Below are positions 29,812 to 39,385 of a DNA stretch of 64,000 nt, one piece after another (position 1 is the stretch's first letter; each line of letters begins with the position of its first letter). The stretch is from Haemophilus parainfluenzae. Lineage in GTDB: Bacteria; Pseudomonadota; Gammaproteobacteria; Enterobacterales; Pasteurellaceae. The stretch lies in NCBI RefSeq assembly GCF_036288925.1, contig NZ_CP127167.1, positions 1,054,001-1,118,000 on the forward strand, written 5' to 3'. The notes under the pieces are model-generated. The model made no database searches. It was not told where the DNA came from and saw only the letters and a program-made list of their open reading frames with translations. A program made the translations under genes and the position numbers.

Positions 29812-30828
29812 TTAATTATCGCACTTTAATGCTTTTTGAAGTTGATCTTTCAAATTTGGTGGTATCCCTTTGATTGTTAAAGTATCTGTAAGTGGATCCC
29901 ATTCAATACGGTTATTCAATAAATCCACATCAAAACTTAATGTCACCCCTTTACCGGAACCTGAAAATTTCGTTAATGTTTTTAAGGCTGAACGTACTGG
30001 TGGAATCGTTTCTTCCAAGCCGTAATCTTGCTCTTCTGTAAAGGTGACAAAAGGGCGCTCGTTTAGAGTCGGCAAATTAGCTGAAAGTTCAGTTAATGCG
30101 ATCTCGCCGCCGCTAGCTAATTGACCTTTGCAGTACTCAAATACCTGTTTTTTGACTGCTTGGGTTTGTTCTTTATTTAGTTCACCTTGTTCACAGTAGT
30201 CACTTACCGCTTGTAATAAGCATTGGTTTTGAACTTGTGGATTTAATCCTTCTTCAGCCCCCAAGAAATCCATAAAGAAGTCACTGATTTTACGGCCAAC
30301 ACGACCTTTAATGAAGGTAAGGTAGCGGTTTGAGTTTGCGTTCACTTGCAAATCCGTTAAGTTGATACGTGCCGCAATATCAAATTGTGTGATATCTAAG
30401 TATTCTGTACGGCGAATTTCAAGATTTTCGTCAACTAACATACTGATACGGCTATCCAACAAAGCAATGAATAGGTAATCCGTCGCTAAAAAATTATATT
30501 GACACAGGATAAGCGTACCACTGTCTGCAAAATTATATTTACCTAATTCTTGCGCTAATAATTTTGTGGATTGTTGGCTGAAATTTAAAAAGTTGATTTC
30601 ATTTTCTAATAAACGATTCAGATCTTGTGCAAAAATAGAGTTCTCTTGGAAGACACCAAATGCTTTACCTTTATTTTGATAGCCTTGATGTAATTGCAAC
30701 ATCATTTGTTCGACTTCTGGCGTAATGGTGAGAAGTTCATCACGCAACACGCTTTCCATGGTAGTGGTTTCATTTTCAGCGTGCTTAACTAATTGATGTA
30801 GCACGATTTGATTAACCGTAATGCTCAT
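29812..30828 (-). CDS. yejK: Nucleoid-associated protein YejK (NdpA)
   Basis: The 338-aa sequence matches the YejK/NdpA family across its length ([15 protein letters not shown] at the start, the [22 protein letters not shown] block in the middle). The E. coli protein is found on the nucleoid and binds topoisomerases. It is divergent from yejL with a 140-base gap that holds an uptake sequence. Confidence 0.93.
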   Translation of the reverse strand: MSITVNQIVLHQLVKHAENETTTMESVLRDELLTITPEVEQMMLQLHQGYQNKGKAFGVFQENSIFAQDLNRLLENEINFLNFSQQSTKLLAQELGKYNFADSGTLILCQYNFLATDYLFIALLDSRISMLVDENLEIRRTEYLDITQFDIAARINLTDLQVNANSNRYLTFIKGRVGRKISDFFMDFLGAEEGLNPQVQNQCLLQAVSDYCEQGELNKEQTQAVKKQVFEYCKGQLASGGEIALTELSANLPTLNERPFVTFTEEQDYGLEETIPPVRSALKTLTKFSGSGKGVTLSFDVDLLNNRIEWDPLTDTLTIKGIPPNLKDQLQKALKCDN

Positions 30829-30968
30829 AATTTTTTCCTTTGTAAAATTTACCTTAAATTATAACCGCACTTTTTAAGCAAGAAAAAAGAAATTATTCAG
30901 ATTGAGTAAATTATCGGGTATGATATGAGAAGTTTTTTTGTATTTAGAACAGGTTTAAAACATTCCAA

Positions 30969-31187
30969 ATGGCTCAACATTCAAAGTATTCCGATGGGCA
31001 AGTTAATGCCATCATTAACGACATGATTAGCGTACTTGAAACTCACAAAGCACCCGTTGATCTTTCTCTTATTGCTTTAGGCAATATGGCCAGTAATTTA
31101 TTGACCACTAGCGTACCAGCCGCACAGCGTGAAGCGCTCGCTCAAGCCTTTGCCAACTCTCTGATGAATTCGGTGAAAACAAAATAA
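30969..31187 (+). CDS. yejL: UPF0352 protein YejL
   Basis: Small helical protein (72 aa) of the UPF0352 family: MAQHSKYSDGQVNAII and LSLIALGNMASNLL are typical. Function unknown. It lies directly before yejM with one base between stop and ATG, so the two are probably co-translated. Confidence 0.92.
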   Translation: MAQHSKYSDGQVNAIINDMISVLETHKAPVDLSLIALGNMASNLLTTSVPAAQREALAQAFANSLMNSVKTK

Positions 31188-31188
31188 A

Positions 31189-32931
31189 ATGTGGTGGTTT
31201 AAAAAGAGCAAATTTAACGGACGTGAATACCGTGAAGAAACCTCACGAAAAATTTCGTGGGGACATTGGTTTGCTTTTTTTAACATTATCATCGCCATTC
31301 TTATTGGCAGTCGTTACGCCTTTCTCATTGACTGGCCTGACACCTTATTCGGTAAGATTTATTTCTTTATCAGCTTATTAGGACATTTCAGCTTTTGTGT
31401 TTTTGCCTTGTATTTGCTGGTTATTTTTCCGCTGAGTTTCATCATCAAAAATCACCGCACTTTCCGTGGATTAACGGTGATTATCACGACAATTTGCACC
31501 ACTTTATTACTGTTTGATACGGAAGTATTTAATCGCTTCAATATCCATCTTTCTTCTATCGTTTGGAATTTATTAGTTAACCCTGAAAAGGGTGAGCTTT
31601 CACGAGATTGGCAAATTTTCTTTACGCCAATGCCGATTATTTTACTGATTCAAATGCTTTTCTCCCGCTGGAGTTGGGAAAAATTACGTAGTTTAGAACG
31701 TCAAAAATGGCTGAAGAAAGTCGGATTCGTGCTGACATCTACTTTTGTTGCAACACATTTAATTTACGCTTGGGCGGATGCATTTTTATATCGTCCGATT
31801 ACCATGCAACGCTCAAATTTCCCACTTTCTTATCCCATGACTGCTCGAACCTTTTTGGAAAAACAAGGATTTATTAATGCGGAAGCATATTCTCAGCGCT
31901 TAGAGCAAGAAGGGCGTTTAGACGCATTAAAACTTGATTATCCGAAAAAAGACCTTCGGTTTGAGCAAGTTGAGAACAAACCAAATATTCTCGTGATTAC
32001 CGTTTCAGGCTTACGTTATGATGCGCTAACTAGTGAGAAAATGCCTAAATTGTTTGAGTTTGCCACAAGTTCTACTCAATTTACGAATCATTACAGTAGT
32101 GGTAATACGAACAATGCCGGCTTAGTGGGCTTATTCTATGGACTTAATGCAAATTATACGGACAGTATTTTGAGTAATCACACACCGTCGGTATTAATTA
32201 AAAAGCTACAAGATGAGAAGTATCAATTTGTCGCTTATTCGTCTACGGCATTTAAAGACAGTTTATTTAAACAAGCCTTGTTCCGTAATGTAAAATTGCC
32301 TAAAGTGAAAGCCTCTTCGCCAAAAGAAGCGATAAATGGTGTTTTATCTCTCTTAAAAGAGGATAAACCTTGGTTTGCTTATGTGGATTTAGATATTACG
32401 GATAAAACGCAAGAAAATTACACCAAATCGCTTGCAGATATAGATCAACAGATTGATGAAACCTTAGCATCAGTTTCTTTAGAGAATACGATTGTCATTA
32501 TTACGGCAGAACATGGTACAACCTTTAATAAGATGGATGAAAAAGCGCAAGAAAACTATTTTAGTCGTGATGAAATCCAAGTGCCATTTATTGTTTACTG
32601 GAAAGATTTGCCGGTGCAAGAAGTTTCGAAATTAACGAGTCATACAGATTTATTACCGGCATTGATGTCATCGATCTTTAAAGTGAAAAATCCTGTTGTA
32701 GATTATGCACAAGGTCGCAATTTATTTGAGCTTAATGGCGATTCTTGGGTGTTAGCATCGAATTTCCGCTGGAATGTCATTATTCAGCCAGATGGCACAC
32801 AGTACCATATTGATCGCAAAGGAAACTATAAGAAATTTGACCGCACTTATACTGAGCAATCCTCTAGTCGACCTCCGCTCGGCTTGTTTTTAGACGTTTT
32901 CAACCAAGAGCGTTCTTTTATTAATAAATAG
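31189..32931 (+). CDS. yejM: Inner-membrane LPS regulator YejM (PbgA/LapC)
   Basis: YejM controls LPS amount by restraining the LapB-FtsH proteolysis of LpxC. The 580-aa protein has five N-terminal membrane segments (about 22-200) and a large periplasmic sulfatase-like domain (from about 260: PNILVITVSGLRYDAL, then TAEHGTTFN). The sulfatase metal and nucleophile residues are only partly kept, as in the family. It fits with the lipid A genes at the window start. Confidence 0.93.
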   Translation: MWWFKKSKFNGREYREETSRKISWGHWFAFFNIIIAILIGSRYAFLIDWPDTLFGKIYFFISLLGHFSFCVFALYLLVIFPLSFIIKNHRTFRGLTVIITTICTTLLLFDTEVFNRFNIHLSSIVWNLLVNPEKGELSRDWQIFFTPMPIILLIQMLFSRWSWEKLRSLERQKWLKKVGFVLTSTFVATHLIYAWADAFLYRPITMQRSNFPLSYPMTARTFLEKQGFINAEAYSQRLEQEGRLDALKLDYPKKDLRFEQVENKPNILVITVSGLRYDALTSEKMPKLFEFATSSTQFTNHYSSGNTNNAGLVGLFYGLNANYTDSILSNHTPSVLIKKLQDEKYQFVAYSSTAFKDSLFKQALFRNVKLPKVKASSPKEAINGVLSLLKEDKPWFAYVDLDITDKTQENYTKSLADIDQQIDETLASVSLENTIVIITAEHGTTFNKMDEKAQENYFSRDEIQVPFIVYWKDLPVQEVSKLTSHTDLLPALMSSIFKVKNPVVDYAQGRNLFELNGDSWVLASNFRWNVIIQPDGTQYHIDRKGNYKKFDRTYTEQSSSRPPLGLFLDVFNQERSFINK

Positions 32932-33121
32932 GTAGCTTTTTTGTGCTTAAAATCTTATACTTTGCACCCAGTTGAAAGACTGAAAAGATGTTATTAATTA
33001 AAATCTGCGAATTTTTCATAACATTGCAAACAATTCACAATAGATCTGACCCTTATTGGGTTTGCTTTTCAATTAATACACTTCTCGTCTCTCTTTTCCT
33101 TTCTTTTTTGGCGGAGTTATT

Positions 33122-34114
33122 ATGAGAAATCACGTTCGTAGCTTTAAAACGTTTATTCGAGACGAAATTATTAAAAAAGGTGGCTGGGTTAATGCCCACG
33201 CTCATGCAGATCGTGCTTTTACAATGACACCCGAAAAAATCGGCATTTACCACAACAGTAATCTTCAACAAAAATGGGATTTAGTGGACGAAGTTAAACG
33301 TACCTCAAGTGTTGATGATTATTACGCCCGTTTCTGTCAATCGATTGAGCTGATGATTTCCCAAGGGGTGACGGCATTTGGTACTTTTGTGGATATCGAC
33401 CCGATTTGTGAAGACAGAGCCATCATTGCTGCACACAAAGCTCGCGAAGTTTATAAGCATGACATTATTTTGAAATTTGCGAATCAAACCTTAAAAGGGG
33501 TCATTGAGCCAGAAGCCCGTAAATGGTTTGATATTGGCTCTGATATGGTGGATATGATTGGTGGCTTGCCTTATCGCGATGAGCTTGATTATGGTCGCGG
33601 TCTTGAAGCAATGGATATTCTGCTTGATGCAGCTAAATCTCGCGGCATTATGTGTCATGTGCATGTGGATCAATTTAACTCTCCGAAAGAAAAAGAAACC
33701 GAACAGCTTTGCGATAAGACCATCGAACATGGTATGGAAGGTCGAGTCGTGGCGATCCATGGTATTTCCATTGGTGCCCACAGCAAAGAATATCGCTATA
33801 AACTTTATGAGAAAATGCGACAGGCAAAAATGATGATGATTGCTTGCCCAATGGCCTGGATTGATAGTAATCGAAAAGAAGATTTAATGCCTTTCCATAA
33901 TGCCTTGACACCGGCAGATGAAATGATTCCGGAAGGAATTACAGTCGCGTTAGGTACAGATAATATCTGTGATTATATGGTGCCACTTTGTGAAGGGGAT
34001 TTATGGCAAGAACTCAGCTTACTTGCTGCAGGTTGTCGTTTTCCACATCTTGATGCAATGGTTGATATTGCGAGCATCAATGGACGTAAAGTGTTAGGTT
34101 TAGAGCCAGTTTAA
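33122..34114 (+). CDS. Amidohydrolase-family deaminase (cytosine-deaminase-like)
   Basis: A 330-aa TIM-barrel amidohydrolase. Metal ligands are visible: HAHADRAFT (HxH), MCHVHVDQFN (HxD), the His in VAIHGISIG and the Asp in LGTDNICDY. These place it in the cytosine deaminase/related branch. At 330 aa it is shorter than E. coli CodA (427 aa), lacking much of the composite beta-sandwich, so the substrate is uncertain. The 190-base gap upstream holds no gene that I can see. Confidence 0.8.
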   Translation: MRNHVRSFKTFIRDEIIKKGGWVNAHAHADRAFTMTPEKIGIYHNSNLQQKWDLVDEVKRTSSVDDYYARFCQSIELMISQGVTAFGTFVDIDPICEDRAIIAAHKAREVYKHDIILKFANQTLKGVIEPEARKWFDIGSDMVDMIGGLPYRDELDYGRGLEAMDILLDAAKSRGIMCHVHVDQFNSPKEKETEQLCDKTIEHGMEGRVVAIHGISIGAHSKEYRYKLYEKMRQAKMMMIACPMAWIDSNRKEDLMPFHNALTPADEMIPEGITVALGTDNICDYMVPLCEGDLWQELSLLAAGCRFPHLDAMVDIASINGRKVLGLEPV

Positions 34115-34132
34115 TCCCAAAATTAGATAGAG

Positions 34133-34174
34133 GTGCGGTCATAAAATGAAAAATTTTGTGGCCGTTTTTATTTA
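34133..34174 (+). terminator. Terminator after the deaminase gene
   Basis: GGTGCGGTCATAAAAT pairs in part with ATTTTGTGGCCG (two G-T wobbles) across a short loop and is followed by TTTTTATTTAT. Confidence 0.55.
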
Positions 34175-34231
34175 TAAAATAAAACAGAATTAATGTGACT
34201 TTGAATGATTTAAATAAGGATTGTAAGAAAG

Positions 34232-34307
34232 TGGTGGGCGATACCGGTCTCGAACCAGTGACCCCCTCCTTGTAAGGGAGGTACTCGCCCAACTGAGCTA
34301 ATCGCCC
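34232..34307 (-). tRNA. tRNA-Val(UAC), variant copy
   Basis: 76 nt with encoded CCA. The anticodon loop TTACAAG gives anticodon UAC. Two bases in the D arm differ from the three other copies (GGGCGAGTAC against GGGAGAGCAC); the change makes a G-U pair in the D stem but keeps the fold. It is the promoter-distal member of the four-gene array. Confidence 0.95.
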
Positions 34308-34354
34308 GATGCACCTGAAAAGGTATTCGGATTTATTTAAACACTAAAATTAAG

Positions 34355-34430
34355 TGGTGGGCGATACCGGTCTCGAACCAGTGACCCCCTCCTTGTAAGG
34401 GAGGTGCTCTCCCAACTGAGCTAATCGCCC
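34355..34430 (-). tRNA. tRNA-Val(UAC)
   Basis: 76 nt including CCA. GGGCGAT pairs with ATCGCCC in the acceptor stem; anticodon UAC. Identical in sequence to the two copies at 34490 and 34610. Confidence 0.97.
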
Positions 34431-34489
34431 ACATAAGAAAAGCGTTTAAATAATGGGAAAGTTTGAGCGGAAAGAACACTTTAGAAAAG

Positions 34490-34565
34490 TGGTGGGCGAT
34501 ACCGGTCTCGAACCAGTGACCCCCTCCTTGTAAGGGAGGTGCTCTCCCAACTGAGCTAATCGCCC
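34490..34565 (-). tRNA. tRNA-Val(UAC)
   Basis: 76 nt including CCA, same sequence as the neighbouring copies; anticodon UAC. Confidence 0.97.
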
Positions 34566-34609
34566 GCTTGGTCAAACTTTTACAACATTAAAGTCTACTT
34601 TGGAAAAAG

Positions 34610-34685
34610 TGGTGGGCGATACCGGTCTCGAACCAGTGACCCCCTCCTTGTAAGGGAGGTGCTCTCCCAACTGAGCTAATCGCCC
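34610..34685 (-). tRNA. tRNA-Val(UAC), promoter-proximal copy
   Basis: 76 nt including CCA; anticodon UAC. First gene of the array, directly after a strong promoter at 34704-34731. Confidence 0.97.
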
Positions 34686-34703
34686 TTAATGTTGTGGATT
34701 GGC

Positions 34704-34731
34704 ATTATAAGTATAATGAGATTTCAGTCAA
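34704..34731 (-). promoter_or_regulatory. Sigma-70 promoter of the tRNA-Val array
   Basis: On the minus strand, -35 TTGACT (34731-34726) and a perfect -10 TATAAT (34709-34704) are 16 bases apart. The first tRNA begins 18 bases after the -10. Confidence 0.8.
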
Positions 34732-34857
34732 TATATTTTTATGAAAAAGCGTCTAGTTGTTGCAAAAATAGGCATAAAATCAGATTTTTTATTTAGAAGT
34801 CACGCAAGTCGTAGTAAAATAAAGGTAATTTTTGTAAATGAATAGGTTATTAAGAAA

Positions 34858-36300
34858 ATGAAAATTGATCCTCCTTTTGAATTAGATCCGAATGTAAAAG
34901 TACGTACGCGTTTTGCCCCAAGTCCAACAGGTTATTTGCACGTGGGTGGCGCACGTACAGCCCTTTATTCTTGGTTATTTGCAAAACATAACAACGGTGA
35001 GTTTGTATTACGCATTGAAGATACCGATTTAGAGCGTTCTACACCGGAAGCAACAGCAGCAATCATTGAAGGGATGGAGTGGTTAAACCTGGCTTGGGAG
35101 CATGGTCCTTACTATCAAACCAAACGCTTTGAGCGTTACAATCAAGTGATTGATGAAATGATTGAGCAAGGCTTGGCTTATCGTTGCTATTGCTCTAAAG
35201 AGCGCCTAGAAGAATTACGTCATACACAAGAGCAAAACAAAGAAAAACCACGTTATGACCGTCATTGTTTACATGATCACAATCATTCAGCCGATGAGCC
35301 ACATGTTGTACGTTTTAAAAACCCAACAGAAGGTTCAGTCGTGTTTGATGATGCCGTGCGTGGTCGTATTGAAATCAGCAATAGCGAATTAGATGATTTA
35401 ATTATTCGTCGTACCGATGGTTCACCAACCTACAACTTCTGTGTGGTAGTGGATGACTGGGACATGGGTATTACTCATGTTGTGCGTGGTGAAGACCACA
35501 TTAACAACACTCCACGTCAAATTAATATCTTAAAAGCGTTAGGCGCACCAATTCCGGTATATGCGCACGTTTCCATGATTAATGGTGATGATGGTCAAAA
35601 ACTTTCAAAACGTCATGGTGCGGTAAGTGTGATGCAATATCGTGATGACGGTTATTTACCTGAAGCCTTAATCAACTATCTTGTTCGTTTAGGTTGGGGG
35701 CATGGTGACCAAGAGATCTTTACACGTGAAGAAATGATTAAATTCTTCGAATTAGATCATGTGAGTAAGTCAGCGAGTGCATTTAACACTGAAAAATTAT
35801 TGTGGTTAAATCACCATTACATTCGTGAGTTACCACCTGAATATGTGGCCAAACACCTTGCATGGCACTATAAAGATCAAGGTATTGATACATCAAATGG
35901 CCCAGCATTAACTGAAATCGTGACGATGCTTGCAGAACGTTGTAAAACCTTAAAAGAAATGGCATCAGCAAGCCGTTATTTCTTCGAAGAGTTTGAAAGT
36001 TTTGATGAAGCGGCAGTGAAGAAACACTTTAAAGCAGCGGCGATTGAACCACTTGAAAAAGTAAAAGAAAAATTGACCGCACTTTCTAGCTGGGATTTAC
36101 ATTCTACGCATGAAGCGATTGAACAAACCGCAGCTGAATTAGAAGTGGGTATGGGTAAAGTCGGGATGCCATTACGCGTGGCAGTAACAGGATCAGGTCA
36201 ATCACCTTCGATGGATGTGACATTAGTGGGTATCGGTCGTGAACGTGTGTTAGCGCGTATCCAACGTGCCATTGATTTTATTAAATCTCAAAACGCTTAA
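34858..36300 (+). CDS. gltX: Glutamyl-tRNA synthetase
   Basis: Class I synthetase that charges tRNA-Glu. The HIGH-type motif is [14 protein letters not shown] (residue about 21) and the KMSKS-type motif is GQKLSKRHG. Length 480 aa is typical; an N-terminal extension of about 13 residues precedes the first strand. A tRNA gene follows, as often seen near gltX. Confidence 0.97.
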   Translation: MKIDPPFELDPNVKVRTRFAPSPTGYLHVGGARTALYSWLFAKHNNGEFVLRIEDTDLERSTPEATAAIIEGMEWLNLAWEHGPYYQTKRFERYNQVIDEMIEQGLAYRCYCSKERLEELRHTQEQNKEKPRYDRHCLHDHNHSADEPHVVRFKNPTEGSVVFDDAVRGRIEISNSELDDLIIRRTDGSPTYNFCVVVDDWDMGITHVVRGEDHINNTPRQINILKALGAPIPVYAHVSMINGDDGQKLSKRHGAVSVMQYRDDGYLPEALINYLVRLGWGHGDQEIFTREEMIKFFELDHVSKSASAFNTEKLLWLNHHYIRELPPEYVAKHLAWHYKDQGIDTSNGPALTEIVTMLAERCKTLKEMASASRYFFEEFESFDEAAVKKHFKAAAIEPLEKVKEKLTALSSWDLHSTHEAIEQTAAELEVGMGKVGMPLRVAVTGSGQSPSMDVTLVGIGRERVLARIQRAIDFIKSQNA

Positions 36301-36337
36301 TATTTAGGCTGATAAACAAGATTTGATTATTTCAATA

Positions 36338-36366
36338 TTGACAGTTTATCAGCCGAAATTTATCAT
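36338..36366 (+). promoter_or_regulatory. Sigma-70 promoter of tRNA-Ala
   Basis: Perfect -35 TTGACA (36338-36343), 17-base spacer, -10 TATCAT (36361-36366). The tRNA 5' end is 15 bases after the -10. Confidence 0.8.
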
Positions 36367-36379
36367 AGCTTGCGTTATT

Positions 36380-36456
<77 letters not shown>

Positions 36457-36491
36457 AATTCTAATTTTATATAGTATGATATAGTCCGATA

Positions 36492-36524
36492 AAGCCTTGA
36501 TATATAGCATATCAAGGCTTTTTT
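36492..36524 (+). terminator. Terminator after tRNA-Ala
   Basis: AAGCCTTGATAT (36492-36503) pairs with ATATCAAGGCTT (36509-36520) across a 5-nt loop and is followed by TTTT. Confidence 0.85.
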
Positions 36525-36569
36525 GTTGTTCTAACAAGTCCGATAGAAACCAACCAAATCCACAAATTC

Positions 36570-36684
36570 TAGTAACACTAATAGTAACACCATGCTATGA
36601 TAGGATCATATAGTGTTACTAAATTAATTATAACTTTATGATTTATAAAATAAATTTATAAAGTTTTTAGTGTTACTTCATTTT
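36570..36684. repeat. Left-end cluster of AGTAACAC repeats (integrase arm-site candidates)
   Basis: AGTAACAC occurs at 36571 and 36583 on the plus strand, and inverted (AGTGTTACT) near 36613 and 36669, just before the integrase gene. The spaced direct pair (36570-36591) recurs at the other end of the element at 44978-44999. Two copies of AGTCCGATA also lie nearby (36484, 36538). Confidence 0.55.
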
Positions 36685-36695
36685 GGAGGTATCTA

Positions 36696-37859
36696 ATGGC
36701 AAGAAGAACAACTCCCTTAACAGATACGGAGATAAAAAAAGCTAAGCCAAAAGAAAAAGAGTATAGCTTATGTGATGGTTATGGGCTTTTATTAAGAATT
36801 AAGCCTAACGGCTCTAAATTATGGCTATTTAATTATATACGACCTATTCTTGGTACAAGGACTAATTTAGGGCTAGGTACATATCCGATAGTTAGCTTAG
36901 CTGAAGCTAGAATGTTAAGAGATGACTGTCGTAAATTATTAGCTCAACAAATTGATCCTAAAAAACATAGAGAAGAACTAGAAAGAAAGCAGCTTATGGA
37001 TACTCAAAGTTCCTTTGAGAAAGTTGCAGAACTTTGGAAAGAGAAAAAAAGTTCAGAAGTTGAAGAGAAAACGATCAATAAATATTGGCGAAACTTAGAG
37101 CTTCATCTTTTTCCTTTGATAGGTCGATATTCTATTAAAGAAATTAAGCCTTCTTTAGTAGTCCAAATGTTAAAGAAAGTGGTGGAAAATGGATCTCCAG
37201 ATATGGTTCATAGACTATGCGGTCATCTAAATGAAATCTTAAATTTTGCGGTTAATAGTGGGTTAATTGAAAGTAATACTTGCCTAAAAATTAGCTCTAC
37301 ATTCAAGTCTGTTCGTCAAAGAAATAACCCTAGAGTAAGTATTGAAGAAATTCCTACCCTTATAAAATCAATACATAGTGCTAAGATTGAAAAGAAAACT
37401 CAATTATTAATCTTATTTCAATTATTAACAATGGTTCGACCTAGTGAAGCAAGTAACGCTTCATGGAGCGAATTTGATTTTGATAAAAAAGAATGGAATA
37501 TTCCTGCTGAAAGAATGAAAGTGAGGTTTCTACATACAGTACCATTATCATCCCAAGTAATGGCTTTGATAGAACAGCTAAGACCAATGACGGGTCATAA
37601 TAAATATTTGTTTACTCATAGAAGTGATTTAAAGAAAGCAATGAGTTCATCTACTGTTAATATGGCACTAAAAAGGATGGGTTACAAAGATAAACAGACT
37701 GCACACGGATTAAGGGGATTGGCTAGAACTTTTTTAGCAGAACAAGGCGTTCAACATGAGCATGCTGAAGCTTGTCTAGCACATAAAACAGGAAGCCAAG
37801 TTAGCCTAGCTTATAATCATGCTAATTATTTGGAGAAAAGAAGGGATATCCCTAAATAA
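36696..37859 (+). CDS. int: Tyrosine integrase (P4 type, with N-terminal DUF4102 domain)
   Basis: Site-specific recombinase for the tRNA-Ala site. The N-terminal arm-binding domain (about 8-95; LTDTEIKKAKPKEKEYSL and GLGTYPIVSLAEAR) is followed by a core-binding domain (about 105-190) and the catalytic domain. Catalytic residues: Arg in MVRPSEASN, His-x-x-Arg in HGLRGLART, His near AHKTGS, and Tyr in SLAYNHANY. At 387 aa it ends soon after EKRR, shorter by 15-40 residues than many relatives, but the Tyr is kept. GGAGG precedes the ATG. Confidence 0.93.
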   Translation: MARRTTPLTDTEIKKAKPKEKEYSLCDGYGLLLRIKPNGSKLWLFNYIRPILGTRTNLGLGTYPIVSLAEARMLRDDCRKLLAQQIDPKKHREELERKQLMDTQSSFEKVAELWKEKKSSEVEEKTINKYWRNLELHLFPLIGRYSIKEIKPSLVVQMLKKVVENGSPDMVHRLCGHLNEILNFAVNSGLIESNTCLKISSTFKSVRQRNNPRVSIEEIPTLIKSIHSAKIEKKTQLLILFQLLTMVRPSEASNASWSEFDFDKKEWNIPAERMKVRFLHTVPLSSQVMALIEQLRPMTGHNKYLFTHRSDLKKAMSSSTVNMALKRMGYKDKQTAHGLRGLARTFLAEQGVQHEHAEACLAHKTGSQVSLAYNHANYLEKRRDIPK

Positions 37860-37945
37860 TGCTGCTAGCAGTGATTTAGATAGGTTATACAGCGTTTTCT
37901 GATAGTTAAATAATTTAGATAAAATAAGTATATTATAGATAGTGT

Positions 37946-38258
37946 CTATTTCGATTTAAGCAAAGAAATAATCTCTTTCAATGCTGAAATCTCGCTATCT
38001 TTTTGTTCAATCACTAGATCTCTTTGTTTCAATAGCTCATCTTTATGCGAAATAGTTAGTTTTAATCGATCGATTTCTGATGTCAAATTCTCATTTGAAC
38101 CGTAGTAGTTAGTGTTATGATCATTCATGAAGAACAGTACATTCTTATCATCATTTTTGATTAGTTCTAAAACATCAATATTAAAGATATTGGCAATTTG
38201 CTCCAATTTATGAAGATTGAGCTTAGTTTCTCCACGTTAAATTTTTGCATATAGAGTT
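37946..38258 (-). pseudogene. XRE-family repressor remnant (C-terminal part, nonsense codon)
   Basis: Read on the minus strand, LYAKI-stop-RGETKLHKLEQIANIFNIDVLELI is the end of an XRE helix-turn-helix domain; family members have KIERGE at this point, so the TAA at 38237-38239 replaces a Glu codon. A coiled-coil tail follows (LKLTISHKDELLKQRDLVIEQKD is its core). The N-terminal half of the DNA-binding domain is absent: the gene is joined directly to the 3' side of the broken transposase. An 86-aa frame from a TTG at 38206 is unlikely to be functional. Confidence 0.7.
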
Positions 38259-39235
38259 GCTGGACATACAACGGTGTCTCCATTGACTATAACGAAGATG
38301 ACCTTCATCTGGATCAGGAGTATCCCATATCCAGTAAAACTCTTCTTTGAGTTCATAGGCTTCTTTTAAAGCAGGAAGATTACCTAACCAAGTATCTAAG
38401 AGGAATGATTCACGTTCATTTAGATCGTGTTTACGCTTTAGAAGGATAAACCTTTCACGCATAAGGTACGTCTTTCTTTTTGGCTCATATGGGCTTTCAA
38501 AGACTTTCTGACGTTATCTAAGGCTTAATTAGCCATTCTAACTACATGAAACTTATCTACGACAACTTTAGCGTGTGGAAGGATAGTGTTCACTGCGTCT
38601 TTGTAGGGCTTCCACATATCCATTGTGACGTACTCAATGTAAGTCCTGTCACTGATTTCTGAAAGACGTTGGATGACTGTTTCCTTGTTACGGTTAGGCT
38701 TGATGTCATAAATAGTCCTGCGTTCAATATTAGTCAATACAAGCCGAAGTCTACGGATAATATGTATCTCGTCTATCCCAAGCCACTTAGGAGTTTCAAA
38801 CTGGTATTCACGTTCTTTGAGTGCCACATAGTCCTTAAAAACGTTCCTAATGGTTTTTTCGTCAACACCAACGCTTTCTGCGACTTCTACAAAGGTCTTA
38901 GACATGGATTGCTCTTGAATGGACTTTAAAAGCCTTTTGGTCATACTACGCTTTTCATCTACAGATATTAGGCGTTCCCAGAAGGTAGATCCGCATTCAC
39001 GACACTTGTATCGTCTACGGTTCAATTGTAAGCCCACTCGCTTTAAACGAATGGGCAAATCCATAATTAGTTGATTTCTTGAACTGTGTTTGTACAACTT
39101 GTCAAAACCACATTCAGGACAACATTCAGGTGGTCCGACTGCTTCAACTTTAAACATCATATCGGTTTCATTTTCTTGTGGCGGTTCTATTGTTTTAATG
39201 TCTGGTAAGGATAATAAGTCTGACATATTATTCAT
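38255..39235 (-). pseudogene. ISL3-family transposase remnant
   Basis: The first 236 codons (from ATG 39235) show an N-terminal zinc-ribbon (CCPECG at one end, CRECG at the other), a helix-turn-helix, and the start of the DDE domain with GIDEIHI and TMDMWKPYK. The frame stops with TAA at 38525-38527 in DKFHVVRMAN, where relatives continue QALD or similar. Coding resumes in frame for about 20 codons, then a 1-nt deletion near 38460 shifts it, and homology ends at about 38255 where the XRE stump begins. About a quarter to a third of the protein, with the last catalytic Glu, is missing. No clear terminal inverted repeats are seen. Confidence 0.82.
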
Positions 39236-39385
39236 CCTTTATTACTCTGCGGTGTTAAGGTATCAATTATAGATTTGATGTTGAAATCATCAGTGTTAAA
39301 TTATTTTTGTGACCACAAATGCACTTAGAAAATCCCTTAAAGCATTAGCTGGTTCACTTGAATAGGGAGTTGTAAAAAAGTTCCC

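Noticed and set aside
33491..33911. Minus-strand frames inside the deaminase gene
   Set aside because: Antisense shadows of a conserved enzyme with all metal ligands on the plus strand.
34077..34575. Minus-strand open frames across the tRNA-Val array (proteins with ISSVGRAPPLQGGGHWFETG)
   Set aside because: They are translations of tRNA genes; the repeat in the protein reflects the repeated tRNA.
34232..34685. Four near-identical direct repeats that could suggest a CRISPR array
   Set aside because: Each repeat is a full 76-nt tRNA-Val with cloverleaf and CCA; spacing is irregular and no cas genes are near.
38223..38462. Separate 79-aa gene next to the transposase
   Set aside because: It is the frameshifted continuation of the ISL3 transposase (MRERFILLKRKHDLNERESF), ending in the XRE remnant.
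39236..39385. Terminal inverted repeats of the ISL3 copy or a mer transposon end
   Set aside because: I found no matching inverted repeat or target duplication on either side by eye.
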